A stretch of DNA of 64,000 nt from Aerococcus viridans. Its GTDB lineage: Bacteria; Bacillota; Bacilli; Lactobacillales; Aerococcaceae. The position numbers were made by a program, and so were the translations under genes. The DNA lies in contig NZ_CP014164.1 of assembly GCF_001543285.1 (NCBI RefSeq), positions 372,001-436,000 on the forward strand, given 5' to 3'. Under the pieces are notes generated by a model. That model was not told the DNA's origin. It worked only from the letters and a program-made list of their open reading frames with translations, and did not search any database. Below, one piece after another: positions 59,123 to 64,000 of the stretch; positions within the stretch are counted from its first letter, which is position 1, and every line of letters begins with the position of its first letter.

Positions 59123-59635
59123 ATGACAAACACATTTCAAGAATTAAACATTAACGAAAACGACCTTGAAGAACGCGTTGTTGCCATTAACCGTGTTGCT
59201 AAAACCGTTAAAGGTGGACGTCGTATGAACTTCGGTGCCGTTGTTGTTGTCGGTGATAGAAATGGCCATGTTGGTCTAGGTACTGGTAAAGCTGCCGAAG
59301 TACCAGAAGCAATCCGCAAAGCGGTTGAAGATGGTAAGAAAAACTTAATTACTATACCTCGTGCAGGATCAACTGTTCCTCATGAAGTTATCGGTAAATT
59401 TAACGGTGGACACGTATTACTTAAACCAGCTCAAGCCGGTTCAGGTATCGCTGCTGGTGGTCCAGTTCGTGCCGTAGTCGAATTAGGTGGTATCGCAGAT
59501 ATTACTTCTAAATCACTAGGTTCTAACTCACCAATCAACATTGTACGTGCTACTTTAGAAGCAATTAAATCATTAAAATCTCCAGAAGATGTCGCTGCAT
59601 TACGTGGTAAATCTGTGGAAGAATTATTAGGTTAA
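59123..59635 (+). CDS. rpsE: 30S ribosomal protein S5
   Basis: A 170-residue fidelity protein. The [20 protein letters not shown] block covers the spectinomycin loop and looks wild type. AAAGGAGG precedes the ATG. Confidence 0.98.
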   Translation: MTNTFQELNINENDLEERVVAINRVAKTVKGGRRMNFGAVVVVGDRNGHVGLGTGKAAEVPEAIRKAVEDGKKNLITIPRAGSTVPHEVIGKFNGGHVLLKPAQAGSGIAAGGPVRAVVELGGIADITSKSLGSNSPINIVRATLEAIKSLKSPEDVAALRGKSVEELLG

Positions 59636-59648
59636 GGGGGAAATTCGA

Positions 59649-59828
59649 ATGACTGAAGTAAAAATTACTTTAAAACGCAGTTTAATTGGACGTCCTCAAG
59701 ACCAAATTAAAACAGCTCAAGCATTAGGGTTAACAAAAGTTGGTAAAACAGTTGTTAAAACTCGTAACGAGGCAATCAACGGTATGATTACTAAAATTGC
59801 TCACTTAGTAGTTGTTGAAGAAGCATAA
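59649..59828 (+). CDS. rpmD: 50S ribosomal protein L30
   Basis: A 59-residue protein starting [19 protein letters not shown] and containing [12 protein letters not shown], both typical of bacterial L30. AAGGGGG precedes the ATG. It sits between rpsE and rplO as usual. Confidence 0.97.
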   Translation: MTEVKITLKRSLIGRPQDQIKTAQALGLTKVGKTVVKTRNEAINGMITKIAHLVVVEEA

Positions 59829-59853
59829 TCTAGAATAGGAGGTGCCTAACAGG

Positions 59854-60294
59854 ATGAAATTACATGAATTACAACCTTCAGAAGGATCTCGTCACACACG
59901 TCACCGTGTAGGTCGTGGTGCAAGTTCTGGTTGGGGTAAACTATCAAAACGTGGACAAAAAGGTCAAAAAGCTCGTTCAGGTGGTGGTGTACGTCTAGGT
60001 TTCGAAGGTGGACAAACACCATTGTTCCGTCGTATTCCAAAACGTGGTTTTACAAACATCAACCGTAAAGAATATGCGATCATCAATCTTGATGACTTAA
60101 ACGTATTTGAAGATGGTGCTGTTGTAGCCGCTGCTGACTTAATCGAAGCAGGCTTAGTTAAAAAAGAAAAATCTGGTATCAAAGTTTTAGGTAATGGTGA
60201 ATTAGAACGCAAACTAACCGTTAAAGCAGCTAAATTCTCAGCATCAGCTAAAGAAGCTATTGAGGCCGCTGGGGGTTCAATCGAGGTGATCTAA
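59854..60294 (+). CDS. rplO: 50S ribosomal protein L15
   Basis: A 146-residue late-assembly protein. [20 protein letters not shown] and the Gly-rich [18 protein letters not shown] segment are diagnostic. TAGGAGGTG precedes the ATG at 59854. Its stop overlaps the secY start (TAATG). Confidence 0.98.
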   Translation: MKLHELQPSEGSRHTRHRVGRGASSGWGKLSKRGQKGQKARSGGGVRLGFEGGQTPLFRRIPKRGFTNINRKEYAIINLDDLNVFEDGAVVAAADLIEAGLVKKEKSGIKVLGNGELERKLTVKAAKFSASAKEAIEAAGGSIEVI

Positions 60295-61601
60295 TGTTTC
60301 AAATACTGAAAAATGGATTTCAGGATAAGGATATTAGAAGCCGCGTGGCATTCACAGCAATCATGTTGATTGTATTCCGTATCGGGGCTAGCATAACTGT
60401 CCCGGGCGTGAATGCTGCAGGAATTCAAGGGTTAGCTGAATCTGGTTTATTCAGCCTACTAAACACTCTTGGTGGGGGAGCACTTTCGAGCTACTCCATC
60501 TTTTCATTGGGTGTTTCACCGTATATAACCGCATCTATTATTATTCAACTATTGCAGATGGAGATTATACCTTCATTTACAGAGTGGTCTAAACAGGGTG
60601 AAGTTGGTCGTCGTAAGTTAAATCGATGGACTAGATACTTTGCTGTAGCGATTGGCTTTTTTCAAGCTTTAGCTATTTCAATAGGATTTAATTCATTGTC
60701 ATCGCTAGGATTAATTGATAATCCAGGTTTTGTAACTTACTTACTGATTGCTTTATTCATGACTGCTGGATCTATGTTTGTTGTCTGGATTGGTGAGCAA
60801 ATCACTGAATATGGAATAGGTAATGGTACTTCAATCATTATCTTTGCTGGTATTCTAGCGCAAATCCCCTCAGAGTTAACGTCTTACTATCAAAATAACA
60901 TTGTAGATGCTACTAGCAGTGAATTAAATCAACAATTGATATATGCAGGACTATTTGTTCTTGTATTTATCCTATTAATTATGTTCGTCATTTTCATGAG
61001 TCAAGCGGAACGTCAAATCCCCGTACGTTATTCAAAACGTGCGAATTCGGCATCGCAAAAGTCTCATTTACCATTAAAGATTAACTCAGCAGGTGTTATT
61101 CCCGTTATCTTCGCGTCATCATTAATCATGGTGCCACAAACGGTACTCGGACTATTTGCCGCTGATTATAGTGATGTTTCTTGGTATCAAATATTGTCAA
61201 CAATCTTTAATTTGGAAAAACCAGCGGGTATTGCTATTTACGCAATTGTCATTATTTTGTTCACATTCTTCTATGCACATATTCAGATTAACCCTGAACG
61301 TGCTGCAGAAAACTTGCAAAAAGCTGGTGGATATATTCCAAGTATCCGGCCAGGTTTAGCAACTAAAGAATATTTACAAAAAATGTTAAATCGTTTAAGT
61401 ACAGTAGGCTCACTATTCTTGATGGGTGTAGCAGTTCTACCTTTACTAGGGGCATACTTCTTTGATATGCCACAATCAATTGCTTTAGGTGGTACAAGCT
61501 TACTAATCGTTGTTGGTGTTGCTTTAGATACAGCAAAACAAATTGAAGGACGTACAATTAAACGTCAATACGTTGGCTTTATTCATGATAAAAAAGACTA
61601 A
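60294..61601 (+). CDS. secY: Protein translocase subunit SecY
   Basis: A 435-residue channel with ten membrane segments. ALGVSPYI-type SLGVSPYITASIIIQLLQM (segment 2), RYSKR in the cytoplasmic loop, and the C-terminal GRTIKRQYVGF are diagnostic. It forms the Sec channel with SecE and SecG. Translation is coupled to rplO by a one-base overlap. Confidence 0.98.
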   Translation: MFQILKNGFQDKDIRSRVAFTAIMLIVFRIGASITVPGVNAAGIQGLAESGLFSLLNTLGGGALSSYSIFSLGVSPYITASIIIQLLQMEIIPSFTEWSKQGEVGRRKLNRWTRYFAVAIGFFQALAISIGFNSLSSLGLIDNPGFVTYLLIALFMTAGSMFVVWIGEQITEYGIGNGTSIIIFAGILAQIPSELTSYYQNNIVDATSSELNQQLIYAGLFVLVFILLIMFVIFMSQAERQIPVRYSKRANSASQKSHLPLKINSAGVIPVIFASSLIMVPQTVLGLFAADYSDVSWYQILSTIFNLEKPAGIAIYAIVIILFTFFYAHIQINPERAAENLQKAGGYIPSIRPGLATKEYLQKMLNRLSTVGSLFLMGVAVLPLLGAYFFDMPQSIALGGTSLLIVVGVALDTAKQIEGRTIKRQYVGFIHDKKD

Positions 61602-61628
61602 TGCGTAACGTGCTTGGGGAGGACAATT

Positions 61629-62276
61629 ATGAATATTATTTTAATGGGCTTGCCTGGTGCCGGTAAAGGTACTCAAGCAGCTAAAATCGTTGAAGATTAC
61701 AAATTTCCACATATTTCTACTGGAGATATGTTTAGATCAGCAATCGCTGAAGGAACTGAATTAGGAAAAAAAGCTAAATTATTCATGGATGATGGTGCAT
61801 TAGTTCCTGATGAAGTAACGAATGGTATTGTTGAAGAAAGACTTCAAAAAGAAGATACACAAGCTGGCTTTATGCTAGACGGTTTTCCAAGAACTGAAGC
61901 GCAAGCTAAAGAGCTTGGCGGTATCATGACTCGCTTAGATCGCGACATTGATGCAGTTATCTACTTAGACGTGCCAGCAGAAACGTTGAAAGAACGTTTA
62001 TCAGGACGAATCATTTGTCGTAACTGTGGCGCAACATACCACAAAGTTTTGAACAAACCAAAAGTAGACGGCGTATGCGATGTTTGCGGAAGCCATGATT
62101 TCTACCAACGTGAAGACGATAAACCTGAAGTTGTTGAAAACAGATTAAAAGTTAATCAAGAACAACAACAACCAATCTTAGACTTCTATGAAGGTCAAGG
62201 AAAGCTTTATCGCATTCCTGGTGATATCGGTATTGACAATGTTTACGCTGAGATCCAAAAGATTTTAGATAAATAA
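61629..62276 (+). CDS. adk: Adenylate kinase
   Basis: A 215-residue enzyme interconverting ATP, AMP and ADP. P-loop [17 protein letters not shown] and ISTGDMFR are present. The lid holds four cysteines (CRNC and CDVC), the zinc-binding type of many Gram-positives. The ATG at 61629 follows GGGGAGG. Confidence 0.97.
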   Translation: MNIILMGLPGAGKGTQAAKIVEDYKFPHISTGDMFRSAIAEGTELGKKAKLFMDDGALVPDEVTNGIVEERLQKEDTQAGFMLDGFPRTEAQAKELGGIMTRLDRDIDAVIYLDVPAETLKERLSGRIICRNCGATYHKVLNKPKVDGVCDVCGSHDFYQREDDKPEVVENRLKVNQEQQQPILDFYEGQGKLYRIPGDIGIDNVYAEIQKILDK

Positions 62277-62282
62277 ATTTTG

Positions 62283-62311
62283 TTGCTTTAAGTCGCTAAT
62301 TATGGTAAGAT
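62283..62311 (+). promoter_or_regulatory. Internal promoter before infA
   Basis: TTGCTT (62283-62288), a 17-base spacer ending in TGG, and TAAGAT (62306-62311), in the 119-base adk-infA gap. Confidence 0.55.
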
Positions 62312-62395
62312 ATTCGGGTTGACTGAACATTTCGTATTTCTATCCTACAATCAATTAGTGATTAAACGAAACAACCACCATTAGGAGGAAAAACT

Positions 62396-62614
62396 TTGTC
62401 AAAAGAAGATATGATCGAAATTGAAGGTACTGTTACTGAAACATTACCTAATGCTATGTTTAAGGTCCAATTGGAAAATGGTTATGAGGTTTTAGCGCAT
62501 ATTTCAGGAAAAATGCGTGTAAACTACATTCGTATTTTGCCAGGTGACCGTGTAAAAGTTGAGATGTCTCCATATGACTTGACGAAAGGTCGTATCACCT
62601 ACCGATTCAAGTAA
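62396..62614 (+). CDS. infA: Translation initiation factor IF-1
   Basis: A 72-residue OB-fold factor that occupies the A site during initiation. [20 protein letters not shown] and [19 protein letters not shown] are diagnostic. It starts with TTG after AGGAGG. Confidence 0.98.
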   Translation: MSKEDMIEIEGTVTETLPNAMFKVQLENGYEVLAHISGKMRVNYIRILPGDRVKVEMSPYDLTKGRITYRFK

Positions 62615-62645
62615 TGTAGAGATATATAATCGAGGAGGTATAACT

Positions 62646-62759
62646 GTGAAAGTAAGAGCATCTGTTAAACCAATGTGCGAACATTGTAAAGTTATTCGCC
62701 GTAACGGTAAAGTTATGGTTATTTGTTCTAATCCAAAACATAAACAACGCCAAGGCTAA
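62646..62759 (+). CDS. rpmJ: 50S ribosomal protein L36, zinc-binding type
   Basis: A 37-residue protein with a GTG start after GAGGAGG. It keeps all zinc ligands (Cys11, Cys14, Cys27, His32), so it is the zinc-containing form. Confidence 0.97.
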   Translation: MKVRASVKPMCEHCKVIRRNGKVMVICSNPKHKQRQG

Positions 62760-62791
62760 TTAAAGATAAATAAAAAGGAGGGTTTTCATAT

Positions 62792-63157
62792 ATGGCTCGT
62801 ATAGCAGGAGTAGATATTCCACGTGAGAAACGTATCGTTATTGCCTTAACATACATCTATGGTATCGGTAAAACGACTTCTCAAAAAATCTTAGCGCAAG
62901 CTGAAATTTCAGAAGATACTCGTGTACGTGACTTAACTAACGATGAGTTAGATCGTTTACGTGCAGCAGTAGATACAATTAAAGTTGAAGGCGACTTACG
63001 TCGTGAACGTGCTTTAGACATCAAACGTCTACAAGAAATCGGTTCATACCGTGGTATCCGTCACCGTCGTGGTTTACCAGTTCGTGGTCAAAACACTAAG
63101 AACAACGCACGTACGCGTAAAGGTAAAGCTGTCGCAATTCAAGGTAAGAAAAAATAA
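62792..63157 (+). CDS. rpsM: 30S ribosomal protein S13
   Basis: A 121-residue 30S head protein touching the P-site t[23 protein letters not shown] and [18 protein letters not shown] are diagnostic. AAGGAGG precedes the ATG. Confidence 0.98.
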   Translation: MARIAGVDIPREKRIVIALTYIYGIGKTTSQKILAQAEISEDTRVRDLTNDELDRLRAAVDTIKVEGDLRRERALDIKRLQEIGSYRGIRHRRGLPVRGQNTKNNARTRKGKAVAIQGKKK

Positions 63158-63180
63158 TCTAAAAGGAGGTTAATTACACT

Positions 63181-63570
63181 ATGGCTAAACGTCCAGTTTC
63201 ACGCAAACGTCGTGTGAAGAAAAATGTCGAAACAGGTGTGGCGCACATCCACTCTACATTTAACAATACTATCGTTATGATTACTGATGAGCATGGTAAT
63301 GCAATTTCTTGGTCATCTGCAGGTGCTTTAGGATTTAAAGGTTCTCGTAAATCTACTCCTTACGCTGCACAAATGGCTTCAGAAACAGCTACAAAAGCTG
63401 CTATGGATCACGGTATGAAATCTGTTGAAGTTTCAGTAAAAGGCCCTGGTTCAGGTCGTGAATCAGCTATCCGTGCTTTACAAGCAGCAGGTTTAGAAGT
63501 TACTGCTATTCGCGATGTAACACCTATTCCTCATAATGGTTGCCGTCCTCCAAAACGTCGTCGTGTTTAA
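63181..63570 (+). CDS. rpsK: 30S ribosomal protein S11
   Basis: A 129-residue platform protein near the E site. [18 protein letters not shown] and [16 protein letters not shown] are diagnostic. AAAGGAGG precedes the ATG. Confidence 0.98.
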   Translation: MAKRPVSRKRRVKKNVETGVAHIHSTFNNTIVMITDEHGNAISWSSAGALGFKGSRKSTPYAAQMASETATKAAMDHGMKSVEVSVKGPGSGRESAIRALQAAGLEVTAIRDVTPIPHNGCRPPKRRRV

Positions 63571-63636
63571 TCGATTGATGAACTTGGATATGCGATGATA
63601 CATTTTCTCACGTTTTGAAAGGGGTAATTTGTCGAT

Positions 63637-64000
63637 ATGATCGAAATTGAAAAGCCAAATATTGAGACAATTGAAATTAACGACGATAGTAAATTTGGTA
63701 AATTCGTTGTAGAACCATTAGAACGCGGCTATGGAACAACCCTAGGTAATTCATTACGTCGTATCTTGTTGTCCTCACTACCAGGTACAGCTGTTACATC
63801 AATCCAAATTGACGATGTTTTGCATGAATACTCAACAGTCCCAGGTGTACGTGAAGACGTTACTGAGATTGTGTTGAACGTAAAACAATTATCATTGAAA
63901 TTGTATGACGTAGAAGAAAAACAAGTAGAAATTGACATCACAGGTCCAGCTGACGTAACAGCTGCTGATATTATTGCCGATGCTGATTTCGATGTTATGA
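63637..64000 (+). CDS. rpoA: DNA-directed RNA polymerase alpha subunit (5-prime part)
   Basis: The first 121 codons only; the frame runs off the right edge. The N-terminal domain blocks [20 protein letters not shown] and [18 protein letters not shown] are those of the alpha dimerisation region. AAAGGGG lies upstream of the ATG. rplQ is expected outside the window. Confidence 0.97.
   Translation, partial: MIEIEKPNIETIEINDDSKFGKFVVEPLERGYGTTLGNSLRRILLSSLPGTAVTSIQIDDVLHEYSTVPGVREDVTEIVLNVKQLSLKLYDVEEKQVEIDITGPADVTAADIIADADFDVM

Overview
The window looks like chromosomal DNA from a low-GC, non-sporulating Firmicute of the order Lactobacillales. An Aerococcus-like member of Aerococcaceae is my best guess from protein style; this is inference, not a search result. 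Supporting signs are strong AGGAGG ribosome binding sites, an L-lactate dehydrogenase with Rex- and CcpA-type sites upstream, a PyrR attenuator, TTG/GTG starts, and a Bacillus-like gene order from which the sporulation genes are missing.

Layout. 1-3.4 kb: an alpha/beta hydrolase, a DUF975-type membrane protein with a long disordered tail, and a tiny YvrJ-family gene. 3.4-8.7 kb: uvrC (minus), a metallophosphoesterase and a DEAD-box helicase. 8.7-32.7 kb: a backbone in nearly the order of Bacillus subtilis: glmU, prs, [AEC transporter, IS3-family element, ldh], pth, mfd, a YabM-type flippase, rqcP, divIC, a YabR-type S1 protein, tilS, hpt, ftsH, hslO, a cysK-position gene, an ArsR regulator, lysS. 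32.9-37.4 kb: the str operon rpsL-rpsG-fusA-tuf. 37.7-41.0 kb: a decaying three-gene cluster with one intact membrane-anchored protein, a broken HEAT-repeat-like protein and a broken family 2 glycosyltransferase. 41.2-45.7 kb: carA-carB behind a PyrR attenuator. 45.8-49.9 kb (minus): a SAM hydrolase with an ECF transporter. 50.3 kb: an SseB-like gene. 50.8 kb to the end: the S10-spc-alpha ribosomal operon from rpsJ to a truncated rpoA, including secY, adk, infA and rpmJ.

Most genes are housekeeping: translation, protein export, nucleotide supply (prs, hpt, carAB, adk), DNA repair (uvrC, mfd), cell division (divIC) and protein quality control (ftsH, hslO, rqcP). The most interesting points are: a CysK homologue whose PLP lysine is a tyrosine and whose substrate loop is lost; an IS element inserted precisely in the loop of a two-way terminator shared by the AEC gene and ldh; the decaying glycosyltransferase cluster, where one nonsense codon replaces the Q of the QxxRW motif; an ArsR protein with a SmtB-type zinc site; orphan terminators that hint at small RNAs; and 13.6 kb of unrelated genes between the str and S10 operons. 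I found no tRNA, rRNA or CRISPR array.
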